The notes beneath the pieces were generated by a model. The model was given only the letters and a program-made list of their open reading frames with translations. It was not told where the DNA came from and did no database searches. A stretch of 5,358 nucleotides of DNA from Noviherbaspirillum_A sp963522035 (GTDB lineage Bacteria > Pseudomonadota > Gammaproteobacteria > Burkholderiales > Burkholderiaceae_D): the NCBI GenBank assembly GCA_963522035.1, contig CAUQYP010000305.1:1-5358 (forward strand), given 5' to 3'. Shown one piece after another: positions 1 through 5,358 of this stretch. The number at the start of each line of letters is the position of its first letter. Positions within the stretch are counted from its first letter, which is position 1. Position numbers and translations under genes: made by a program.

Positions 1-73
1 GGCCGATGCGGGCCGCGGTGCGGCGGCGCAGGGCCTGCCACGGGTCGACCGGCGCCGGCAGCCCTTGCGTCAT
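1..73 (-). CDS. eutC: Ethanolamine ammonia-lyase small subunit EutC, N-terminal fragment (cut by window edge)
   Basis: EutC is the small subunit of adenosylcobalamin-dependent ethanolamine ammonia-lyase. With EutB it forms the cytoplasmic complex that converts ethanolamine to acetaldehyde and ammonia. Only 24 codons are in the window. They read MTQGLPAPVDPW followed by QALRRRTAARIG, and the L-R-R-x-T-A-A-R-I stretch is typical of the EutC N-terminal region as I know it. The start codon (71-73) overlaps the eutB stop (70-72) in an ATGA arrangement, which is the usual sign of translational coupling between two subunits needed in equal amounts. The rest of the gene lies before position 1, so its completeness cannot be judged. 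The identification rests on the short N-terminal match plus its position directly after eutB. Confidence 0.87.
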   Translation of the reverse strand, partial: MTQGLPAPVDPWQALRRRTAARIG

Positions 74-1461
74 GCGCCGTCCCCCGCCAGCAGCGCATGC
101 AGGCTGCCGAAACCGCCGGCCGTATCGAGCAGCTCGCCGCCGGCGCCGGTAATGCGCATCCGCGCCAGCCAGGCCTCGAACTCCGGCGCGCGCTTCAGGC
201 CGAAGAGCCGCCGCAAGTACAGCGCATCGTGGAAGGACGTGCTCTGGTAGTTGAGCATGATGTCGTCGGCGCCTGGCACGCCCATGACGAAATTGACGCC
301 GGCCGCGCCCAGCATGGTCAGCAGCACGTCCATGTCGTCCTGGTCGGCCTCGGCATGATTGGTGTAGCAGATGTCGCAGCCCATCGGCACGCCCAGCAGC
401 TTGCCGCAGAAATGGTCTTCCAGGCCGGCGCGGACGATCTGCTTGCCGTTGTACAGGTATTCGGGGCCGATGAAGCCGACCACGGTATTGGTCAGCAGCG
501 GCTTGAGCGAGCGCGCCACCGCATAGGCGCGCGCCTCGCAGGTCTGCTGGTCCATGCCGTGATGCGCGCCGGCCGACAGTGCGCTGCCCTGCCCGGTCTC
601 CAGGTACATCACGTTGTCGCCGACCGTCCCGCGGCCCAGCGACAGCGCGGCGTCGCGCGCCTCGCGCAGCAGCGACAGCGTGACGCCGAAGCCGGCATTG
701 GCGCGCTCGGTGCCGGCGACCGACTGGAACACCAGGTCCAGCGGCGCGCCCCGCTCGATGGCGCTGATCTGGGTCGTCACATGGGTCAGCACGCAAGACT
801 GCATCGGGATGTCGAAGCGGCTGCGCACCTCGTCCAGCATGTGCCACAGCGGCAGCAGCGACTGCAGCGAGTCGCTCGCCGGGTTGATGCCCACTACCGC
901 GTCGCCGGCGCCGTACAGCAGGCCGTCGAGCATGCTGGCGGCGATGCCCTGCAGGTCGTCGGTCGGATGGTTGGGTTGCAGCCGCACCGCCATGTGGCCG
1001 GGCAGCCCGATGGTGTTGCGAAAGCGGGTCACGACGCTGCACTTGCGGGCCGCCAGCACCAGGTCCTGGTTGCGCATGAGCTTGCTGACGGCCGCCGCCA
1101 TCTCGGGCGTGATGCCGGGCGCGGCGGCGCCCAGCTGCGCGGCACCGGTGGCGTCGTCCAGCAGCCACTCGCGCAGGCCGCCGACGCTCAGGTGGGCAAT
1201 CGGCGCGAAGGCCGCGGCGTCGTGGCTGTCCACGATCAGGCGCGTGACTTCGTCGTCCTCGTAGGGCACCAGCGCTTCGTTCAGGAAGGCAGCCAGCGGC
1301 AGGTCGGCCAGCGCCATGCGCGCGGCCATGCGTTCGACATCACTGGTCGCTGCCAGCCCGGCCAGGGTGTCGCCCGAGCGCGCCGGGCTGGCTTTCGCCA
1401 GCAGCGTCTTCAGGTCGTCGAAACCGTAGACCAGGGAACCGACCGTGCTGCGGTATGCCAT
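70..1461 (-). CDS. eutB: Ethanolamine ammonia-lyase large (heavy) subunit EutB
   Basis: EutB is the catalytic TIM-barrel subunit of coenzyme-B12-dependent ethanolamine ammonia-lyase (ethanolamine to acetaldehyde plus ammonia). The protein is 463 residues, against about 453 in E. coli, and aligns by eye over its full length. Substrate-site residues known from the E. coli enzyme are present: Arg160 and Gln162 in VRLQPN, Asn193 in GINP, Glu288 in YLETGQGSALSAG, and Asp363 in GCDICYTNHAEADQ. Other hallmarks are NTVVGFIGPEYLYN (about 325-338) and DDIMLNYQSTSFHD (about 399-412). I start at the ATG at 1459-1461 (MAYRSTVGSLVYGFDD) because family homology begins there and GGAG lies 6 bases upstream. 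A longer frame runs up to 1596, but its extra 45 residues look unlike EutB and would overlap the upstream gene. It sits 79 bases after the membrane protein gene and overlaps eutC by 4 bases. I see no truncation or missing key residue. Confidence 0.97.
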   Translation of the reverse strand: MAYRSTVGSLVYGFDDLKTLLAKASPARSGDTLAGLAATSDVERMAARMALADLPLAAFLNEALVPYEDDEVTRLIVDSHDAAAFAPIAHLSVGGLREWLLDDATGAAQLGAAAPGITPEMAAAVSKLMRNQDLVLAARKCSVVTRFRNTIGLPGHMAVRLQPNHPTDDLQGIAASMLDGLLYGAGDAVVGINPASDSLQSLLPLWHMLDEVRSRFDIPMQSCVLTHVTTQISAIERGAPLDLVFQSVAGTERANAGFGVTLSLLREARDAALSLGRGTVGDNVMYLETGQGSALSAGAHHGMDQQTCEARAYAVARSLKPLLTNTVVGFIGPEYLYNGKQIVRAGLEDHFCGKLLGVPMGCDICYTNHAEADQDDMDVLLTMLGAAGVNFVMGVPGADDIMLNYQSTSFHDALYLRRLFGLKRAPEFEAWLARMRITGAGGELLDTAGGFGSLHALLAGDGA

Positions 1462-1540
1462 GCGCTGCTCCGTGCCTGGCGGCGCCGGATGCGGCCGCAC
1501 CAGGGTGTAGAGCGATGCGCCGGCGAATCGTTCCTTGCCG
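1462..1540 (-). other. Short intergenic gap upstream of eutB
   Basis: These 79 bases separate the stop of the membrane protein gene from the eutB start. They contain the eutB ribosome binding site (GGAG, 6 bases before the ATG) and GC-rich sequence with a NotI-type palindrome (gcggccgc). I see no hairpin followed by a T run and no convincing promoter. Co-transcription of the membrane protein gene with eutBC is therefore plausible, though not proven. Confidence 0.55.
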
Positions 1541-3037
1541 TCAGCCCTGCAGCGTCCAGGCAAACACCGCCAGCACGCCGCAGATGACGACCGCATTGGT
1601 CAGCGCGAAGCGCCAGTTGCGGCCGAAGCTGACTTCGGCCGGCCCGATGCCCGCATAGCGGCTTGCCGTCAGCGAGATGACCGAGAACGGCGTCATGTTG
1701 GCCGACAGCCCCCAGCCGGCGAGGATGGCGGCCATGTGCGTGATCGGCGGCAGGCCCAGCACCGGCGGCGGCAGGCTGGACGCCAGGAACACGGCCGACA
1801 GCACCGGGTGCACGCCGGCCAGCGATGTGGCGATGATGGCGGCGACCAGGAAGGACAGGCCCAGGAAAGGATGGCCGCTGAGCGCGGCGCCGATGGCGTT
1901 GATCCAGGAAAACGGAATGGCGTCGGCCAGCACGCTGCCGGCGCAGCCCGCGGCCATGAACAGTAGCGCCTCGCTTGCCAGCGCGCCGAAGTTTTCCATC
2001 GCGCGGGCGAGGCCGGCGACGCCGTCGGCCACGCGATGGCCCGGGCGACCGTTGGCGGCATTGAACAGGATCGACACAAAGGGCGCCACCAGCACGATGG
2101 CGGCCGAGATCACGATGTGCAGCAGCCAGCTTGCGGTCATGATCAGCCCCAGCAATGCCAGCAGCGAGATCATCAGCGGCAGCGAACTGCGCAGCAGCGC
2201 CGGGATAGGCGTCAGGCTGGCCGGCGCCGGCGCCGGCGGCAGGCGCGACAGCGCTGCGTAGTTCATCAGCGCGCCGACCACGATGGTCACCTGTCCCAGC
2301 GCCAGGCCGACCGGAAACACCTCGGTCCACCTGAGCGTCGGATACAGGGCCAGCAGGATGGCCATGTTGCCGAACACCGGGCTCCAGCAGCTTGCCGCCG
2401 CAAAGCCGCGTCCCACGGCCACCACGGTGGCGGTGCGGCTTTCGTTCTTGCCCTCGGTCGACGGCGCGGCCATGATGTACATCAGGTTGGCGCCGGCCAG
2501 GCCGAGTATTCCGGAAAAGAACTGGCTGGCCAGCGTGAAGGACAGGTAGCGCTGCGTGCCCTGCCGCTCGCGCAGGCCGGCGCCGATGAAGCCGATGCGG
2601 TGGCTCTGCATTGCGCAGCGTGCAATCAGCATCACGCTCGACGTGACCGAGATCAGCAGCGCTGCAATGAAGATGCCGCGCTCCAGCGCCGCCACCGGCG
2701 CGCGCGCGAAAGGCAGCGCCATGGCGGCGACGATGAACAGGATGAAGGACGTGGTGCGCAGGCGTGGATTGATCAGCGCATAGCCGGAAGCAATCAGGGC
2801 GAGCGCCGCCGCCCCCGCCACCATGAACAGCCAGGACGGCGCGCCGAACGCGCGTGCCAGCGTGACGGCGATCAGCACCACGACAGCGACTGTGCCGACG
2901 ATGCGGCCAGCGCGTGGCGCCGGCGCAGGCGGCGGAGTCGGAGCGGTGGCAGCGGTGGCGTTGGCAGTAGCAGTAACAGCGGCGCCGGCGTCTTGATTCT
3001 GGTCTACACCGTCGGGAACGGCAGGAGGTGGCGGCAT
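1541..3037 (-). CDS. Polytopic membrane protein, probable transporter of unknown substrate, upstream of eutBC
   Basis: I do not recognise this 498-residue protein as a named family. Residues 1-45 are a hydrophilic low-complexity segment rich in Ala, Pro and Thr. From about residue 46 to the C-terminus there are roughly 12-13 hydrophobic segments (about 46-62, 67-89, 96-112, 118-138, 164-190, 205-233, 237-259, 281-300, 302-325, 350-372, 385-405, 407-425, 431-455, 474-494). Two similar Gly/Ser/Asn-Pro motifs occur about 225 residues apart: GFAAASCWSPVFGNMAILL (211-229) and GWGLSANMTPFSVISL (441-456). These recall the paired re-entrant hairpins of ion-transporter-superfamily carriers such as DASS, which is inference only. 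It resembles neither EutH nor the APC-type ethanolamine permease. The adjacent eutBC suggests a role in ethanolamine uptake or product handling. The start at 3035-3037 is the only reasonable one, but it has no clear Shine-Dalgarno. No upstream in-frame ATG, GTG or TTG codon fits. Confidence 0.85.
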   Translation of the reverse strand: MPPPPAVPDGVDQNQDAGAAVTATANATAATAPTPPPAPAPRAGRIVGTVAVVVLIAVTLARAFGAPSWLFMVAGAAALALIASGYALINPRLRTTSFILFIVAAMALPFARAPVAALERGIFIAALLISVTSSVMLIARCAMQSHRIGFIGAGLRERQGTQRYLSFTLASQFFSGILGLAGANLMYIMAAPSTEGKNESRTATVVAVGRGFAAASCWSPVFGNMAILLALYPTLRWTEVFPVGLALGQVTIVVGALMNYAALSRLPPAPAPASLTPIPALLRSSLPLMISLLALLGLIMTASWLLHIVISAAIVLVAPFVSILFNAANGRPGHRVADGVAGLARAMENFGALASEALLFMAAGCAGSVLADAIPFSWINAIGAALSGHPFLGLSFLVAAIIATSLAGVHPVLSAVFLASSLPPPVLGLPPITHMAAILAGWGLSANMTPFSVISLTASRYAGIGPAEVSFGRNWRFALTNAVVICGVLAVFAWTLQG

Positions 3038-3075
3038 GATGCGGTGGAAGCACGAAAGCCAGAAGCATACTGCAA

Positions 3076-3110
3076 AGCGCCGCCGCGGACACGGGGTCCG
3101 GGGCGGCGCT
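3076..3110 (-). terminator. Strong GC hairpin, probable terminator or attenuator
   Basis: AGCGCCGCC at 3076-3084 pairs perfectly with GGCGGCGCT at 3102-3110. After one G/G mismatch, CGGAC (3086-3090) pairs with GTCCG (3096-3100) around a 5-base loop. On the minus strand the stem is followed by only a short T run (three T, the first of them within the stem) and then GCAG, so it is a weak intrinsic terminator by T-tract standards but a very stable structure. It lies 41 bases after the stop of the small helix-turn-helix gene and 38 bases before the start of the membrane protein gene. It could end the first transcript or attenuate readthrough into the membrane protein-eutBC unit. Confidence 0.6.
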
Positions 3111-3150
3111 GCTTGTCCAGTCGCTCCGGGGGCGTTCGAGCCACCTGGCT

Positions 3151-3600
3151 TCAGGGTGAGACGGGGTCGTCGGGGTCGGGGTCTGCGGGTTGCTGGTGGT
3201 CGATTTCCTCGCGGTCGATTTCACGCGGCCGCACCGGTTTCGCATCATGTTGCTGTGTATCGCGCTTGACCTCGTCGTCCGCCGGATGCGGCTGGTTTTC
3301 CTCCGCGGCAAAACGCGACTTTCGGCGCCGGTCGCCGAGGATGTTGCGCAAACCGGCAATGCTGATGTCGGTCAGTTCATGCATGCGTATCAGCAGCGCG
3401 GCGTCCACTTCACGCCGCAGCTCGCGCAGGTCGCTGATGACGGACTCGTCCACATCCAGCGCTTCGCACAGGGCAGCGTCATCGGGAAGATGCAACTCGT
3501 CCAGTATGGAATCGAGCAGGTGGTTGGAATCGTAACTGCCGAGCTCGGGCGCGTCGGCGCTGTCTCCGTAGCCCCGCCCGGCTGGCCAATATAGAGCCAT
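3151..3600 (-). CDS. Small protein with N-terminal helix-turn-helix-like domain and charged disordered tail
   Basis: The product is 149 residues. Residues about 27-90 look like a compact all-helical domain of the lambda-repressor-like type: HLLDSILDEL (27-36), DDAALCEALDV (40-50), ESVISDLRELRREV (52-65), DAALLIRMHEL (66-76), ISIAGLRNILGD (79-90), followed by a basic RRRKSRF (91-97). Short proteins with this outline (a D-A-A-L-x-x-A-L-x-V segment, a V-I-S helix, then L-L-I-R-M-H-E and G-D-R-R-x-K) are familiar to me as uncharacterised proteins of Burkholderiales. Residues 100-149 are rich in Asp, Glu, Pro, Gln and Arg and are probably disordered. The start (3598-3600) is well supported by AAGGAG 7 bases upstream. 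The gene follows the permease by 94 bases and is followed by a hairpin. A DNA-binding or regulatory role is inference. The putative recognition helix is unusually acidic, which may argue against ordinary DNA binding. Confidence 0.85.
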   Translation of the reverse strand: MALYWPAGRGYGDSADAPELGSYDSNHLLDSILDELHLPDDAALCEALDVDESVISDLRELRREVDAALLIRMHELTDISIAGLRNILGDRRRKSRFAAEENQPHPADDEVKRDTQQHDAKPVRPREIDREEIDHQQPADPDPDDPVSP

Positions 3601-3694
3601 CTTTTTTCTCCTTCAAGCTTGGGAATCCCTAACTTGGGGCAGGCGGGCGAAACACAAGCTGCGGTGCAGCATGAACGCTGGAAACAGGCTGCGG
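3601..3694 (-). other. Intergenic spacer with ribosome binding site of the small HTH gene
   Basis: This 94-base spacer lies between the permease stop and the small gene start. It contains a strong Shine-Dalgarno (AAGGAG, followed by 7 A/G bases and the ATG). A short odd palindrome, GGGAATCCC, lies about 25-30 bases upstream of the start. I see no convincing terminator after the permease and no clear sigma70 promoter, so readthrough from the permease transcript is possible. Confidence 0.45.
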
Positions 3695-4996
3695 CTACCT
3701 GCGCCCGGCAGCGCGCGACGACAGAATGGCGTGCAGGATAATGGCGCCGAAGGTCGCTGTGCCGATGCCGCCGAGCGCGAACTGGCCGAGCTTGAGCGTA
3801 AAGTCGCCGGCGCCCAGCACCAGCGTCACCGCCGCCACGATGAGGTTGCGGTTATCCGAGAAGTCGACCCGGTTCTCGACCCAGATGCGGGCGCCGGCCA
3901 CCGCGATCAGGCCGAACACGACGATGGACACGCCGCCCAGGACCGCGCCCGGTATGGTCTGGATGACCGCGCCGAACTTTGGCGAGAAGCCGAGCACGAT
4001 GGCGATCAGCGCGGCCACCACGAACACCAGCGTCGAGTAGATGCGGGTCACCGCCATCACGCCGATGTTTTCCGCATAGGTGGTGAGGCCGGTGCCGCCG
4101 AGGCTGCCCGAGAGCATGGTGGCGACGCCGTCGCCGAGGAAGGCGCGGCCCATGTAGCGGTCGAGGTTCTTGCCGGTCATGGCGCTGACCGCCTTGATAT
4201 GGCCCAGGTTTTCGGCCACCAGGATGATGGCCACCGGCGCCAGCAAGGCCATGGCGTCGGCCTTGAATACCGGCGCCACGAACTTCGGCACGCCGAACCA
4301 CGCGGCATTGGCCACGATGGAAAAGTCGATCGGCTTGCCTAGGCCCGCGCCGTTGGTCAGCAGCGCGTACAGCACATAAGCCAGCAAAAGGCCGATGAGG
4401 ATCAGCAGCCGCTGCATCATGCCGCGGCTGAACACCGCCACGGCGCCGACGCAGAGCACCGTGACCAGCGCCATCCAGGCGTCGAAGTTATTGCCCGTCA
4501 CGCCCTTGACCGCGATCGGCGCCAGGTTCAGCCCGATCACCGCGACCACCGCGCCGGTCACCACCGGCGGCATCAGACGCTCGATCCAGCCGGTGCCGAC
4601 GGCGCTGACCAGCAGCCCGATCAGTGCATACAGCGCGCCGCAGGCGATGATGCCGCCCAGCGCCACGCCGAGGTTGGTGTTGGGCCCCTGCCCGCTGTAG
4701 CCCGACACCAGGATCACCAGCCCGATGAAGGCGAAGCTCGACCCGAGGTAGCTGGGCACGCGGCCGCCGACGAAGACGAAGAACAGCAAGGTGCCGATGC
4801 CCGACATGAAGATGGCGAGGTTGGGGTCGAAGCCCATCAGCAGCGGCGCCAGCACGGTGGCGCCGAACATCGCGACCACGTGCTGCAGGCCCATGGCAAT
4901 CGTTTGCGGCCAGGGCAGGCGCTCGTCCGTGCCTATCACCTGGCCCTGGGCAGCGTCGCTCCCCTGCCGCACACGCCATTGCGGGAAATATCCCAT
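3695..4996 (-). CDS. Uracil/pyrimidine permease, NCS2 (nucleobase:cation symporter-2) family, RutG/UraA-like
   Basis: This is an inner-membrane proton-coupled nucleobase importer of 433 residues, the usual family length, with the expected 14 hydrophobic segments. It resembles E. coli RutG nearly end to end: DERLPWPQT (24-32), QHVVAMFGATVLAP (38-51), GGRVPSYLGSSFAFIG (77-92), WIERLMPPVVTGAVV (137-151) and GLNLAPIAVK (155-164). The ligand-site signatures known from UraA are present. In TM8, AENLGHIKA carries Glu262 and His266 (equivalent to UraA Glu241 and His245). In TM10, GGTGLTTYAENIGVMAVT carries Glu309 (equivalent to Glu290). FGLIAVAGARIW and the C-terminal GGIGTATFGAI also fit. The start at 4994-4996 is supported by GGAG 7 bases upstream. 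No other rut or pyrimidine gene is in the window, so RutG versus UraA function cannot be decided. Uracil is the likeliest substrate, with thymine or xanthine possible. Confidence 0.95.
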   Translation of the reverse strand: MGYFPQWRVRQGSDAAQGQVIGTDERLPWPQTIAMGLQHVVAMFGATVLAPLLMGFDPNLAIFMSGIGTLLFFVFVGGRVPSYLGSSFAFIGLVILVSGYSGQGPNTNLGVALGGIIACGALYALIGLLVSAVGTGWIERLMPPVVTGAVVAVIGLNLAPIAVKGVTGNNFDAWMALVTVLCVGAVAVFSRGMMQRLLILIGLLLAYVLYALLTNGAGLGKPIDFSIVANAAWFGVPKFVAPVFKADAMALLAPVAIILVAENLGHIKAVSAMTGKNLDRYMGRAFLGDGVATMLSGSLGGTGLTTYAENIGVMAVTRIYSTLVFVVAALIAIVLGFSPKFGAVIQTIPGAVLGGVSIVVFGLIAVAGARIWVENRVDFSDNRNLIVAAVTLVLGAGDFTLKLGQFALGGIGTATFGAIILHAILSSRAAGRR

Positions 4997-5013
4997 TCTT
5001 CTTCTCCGGAGGT

Positions 5014-5045
5014 GCCGCCGGGGCCAGCAGGCCAGGTCCGGCGGC
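5014..5045 (-). promoter_or_regulatory. Leader hairpin just upstream of the permease ribosome binding site
   Basis: GCCGCCGG (5014-5021) and CCGGCGGC (5038-5045) form a perfect 8-base-pair stem. Inside it, GGCC-AGCA-GGCC (5022-5033) can extend the helix by 4 pairs with a 4-base loop and a 4-base bulge (5034-5037). It lies within the likely 5' leader, 6 bases upstream of the GGAG (complement at 5004-5007). There is no T run, so it is not an intrinsic terminator. A role in translational or transcript-stability control is inference. Confidence 0.4.
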
Positions 5046-5071
5046 GGGTTTAGTTGGTTTGTACGGCGGCA

Positions 5072-5100
5072 AGTTTATTGACTGGCGACCAAAACCACAA
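5072..5100 (-). promoter_or_regulatory. Possible sigma70-type promoter for the permease
   Basis: On the minus strand, TTGTGG (complement of 5095-5100) and TAAACT (complement of 5072-5077) are separated by exactly 17 bases. They match the consensus at 3 of 6 and 4 of 6 positions. The site falls in a locally AT-richer patch of an otherwise GC-rich window, and would give a leader of roughly 65-70 bases containing the 5014-5045 hairpin. The match is modest and there is no experimental support. Confidence 0.35.
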
Positions 5101-5310
5101 TGACCGGGGAGCCGGTTTGGCGGGAAGATTTTGCTATGGGCGCAGATGGTGCGGAACATTCCTTGTTATGGAGCGGAATGGACCGGGCATGCATCCGGAT
5201 GGCGCAGCAAAAACTGCTCTTATGCGCCTGGCCGGCGAGCTAGAAGCGATCTCGCTTGTTGCGCGCAGCGACAGTTGCCGTTGCAGTTGCCCGCGCAGCG
5301 ACAGTTGCCG
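5101..5310. other. Stretch upstream of the permease promoter with no supported gene
   Basis: No gene with a ribosome binding site is visible between the possible promoter and the repeat. Two frames are open to the window edge. One is on the plus strand from an ATG at 5168-5170, which becomes Ser/Cys-rich in the repeats. The other is on the minus strand, entering from the window end and stopping at the TAG at 5134-5136, with Leu-Gln repeats followed by RQLSLRGQLQ. Neither shows a recognisable domain, and the repeat itself removes stops, so I do not call either a gene. The minus-strand frame could be the C-terminus of a gene starting beyond the window. Confidence 0.4.
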
Positions 5311-5320
5311 TTGCAGTTGC
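5262..5320. repeat. Two tandem 29-base exact copies, period 30
   Basis: Bases 5262-5290 and 5292-5320 are identical over 29 positions (each starts CGCGCAGCGACAGTTGCCG and ends TTGCAGTTGC), separated by one base. The second copy runs directly into the hexamer array. The arrangement looks like local duplication by slippage or unequal recombination next to a simple repeat. Two copies and no spacer make a CRISPR array untenable. Confidence 0.9.
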
Positions 5321-5358
5321 AGTTGCAGTTGCAGTTGCAGTTGCAGTTGCAGTTGCAG
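5311..5358. repeat. Hexanucleotide tandem repeat (TTGCAG)8, running off the window
   Basis: Bases 5311-5358 are eight uninterrupted perfect copies of TTGCAG and the array reaches the last base of the window, so the true copy number is unknown. A shorter trace (TTGCAGTTGC) lies at 5281-5290 in the preceding 30-base unit. Because the period is a multiple of three and contains no stop codon in any frame, the array does not break reading frames on either strand. It could encode Ser-Cys, Leu-Gln or Ala-Val dipeptides on the plus strand, or Leu-Gln, Cys-Asn or Ala-Thr on the minus strand. Confidence 0.95.

Noticed and set aside
97..1587. A 496-codon open frame on the plus strand opposite eutB
   Set aside because: It lies opposite a confidently identified gene, has Arg/His/Gln/Ala-rich shadow composition with no recognisable domain, and is explained by GC-rich third codon positions of eutB.
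1462..1596. A 45-residue N-terminal extension of EutB from an ATG at 1596
   Set aside because: EutB homology starts at MAYRST, a good ribosome binding site precedes that ATG, and the extension would overlap the upstream gene and adds no family-like sequence.
2220..2242. GC-rich ccggcg repeats
   Set aside because: They encode a Pro/Ala linker (about residues 267-273 of the membrane protein) between two hydrophobic segments, so coding content in GC-rich DNA explains them.
1410..3359. A 649-codon minus-strand frame overlapping the membrane protein gene
   Set aside because: It is very Arg/Ala/His-rich without membrane segments or motifs, whereas the overlapping 498-residue frame has clear transmembrane periodicity. 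It also overlaps the ends of two other real genes.
2036..3535. A 499-codon plus-strand frame opposite the membrane protein and small HTH genes
   Set aside because: Its composition is Arg/Gln/His-rich and later Ser/Arg-rich, it spans two genes and the hairpin, and it shows no domain. It is a shadow frame.
3621..3650. GGGAATCCC palindrome and repeated CTTGGG upstream of the small HTH gene as an operator
   Set aside because: The arms are only 4 bases and the element is not repeated elsewhere in the window, so there is too little to support an operator call.
3658..3694. GCTGCGG direct repeat downstream of the permease as a terminator or attachment site
   Set aside because: It is a 7-base direct repeat in GC-rich DNA with no T run, no good stem and no mobile-element gene nearby.
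5262..5358. A CRISPR array
   Set aside because: The units are directly adjacent without unique spacers and degenerate into a hexamer microsatellite.

Overview
The window is GC-rich and all five genes I can support lie on the minus strand. High GC, strong GC bias at third codon positions (which opens long antisense frames), and the type of short helix-turn-helix protein present suggest a betaproteobacterium, perhaps Burkholderiales/Oxalobacteraceae. That placement is inference from protein style, not a database match.

In transcription order (high to low coordinates) the layout is as follows. A 362-base non-coding stretch (4997-5358) ends in a hexanucleotide tandem repeat that runs off the window, and also holds a possible sigma70-like promoter and a leader hairpin. 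Next is an NCS2 uracil/pyrimidine permease closely resembling RutG/UraA (3695-4996). Then comes a 149-residue protein with an N-terminal helix-turn-helix-like region and a charged, disordered tail (3151-3600). A strong GC hairpin with a short T run (3076-3110) separates it from a roughly 12-TM membrane protein of unknown specificity (1541-3037). Last are ethanolamine ammonia-lyase large subunit EutB (70-1461) and the first 24 codons of small subunit EutC (1-73), which overlap by 4 bases.

The clearest functional unit is eutB-eutC, the adenosylcobalamin-dependent enzyme that splits ethanolamine into acetaldehyde and ammonia. The membrane protein 79 bases upstream is positioned to be co-transcribed with it and resembles neither EutH nor the APC-type ethanolamine permease, so it is a candidate for an unrecognised uptake or accessory transporter. 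The uracil permease may share a nitrogen-scavenging theme, but the hairpin at 3076-3110 suggests it and the small protein form a separate transcription unit. No microcompartment shell gene, EutR regulator or EutA reactivase is visible here, but the window ends inside eutC, so their absence from the genome cannot be judged.
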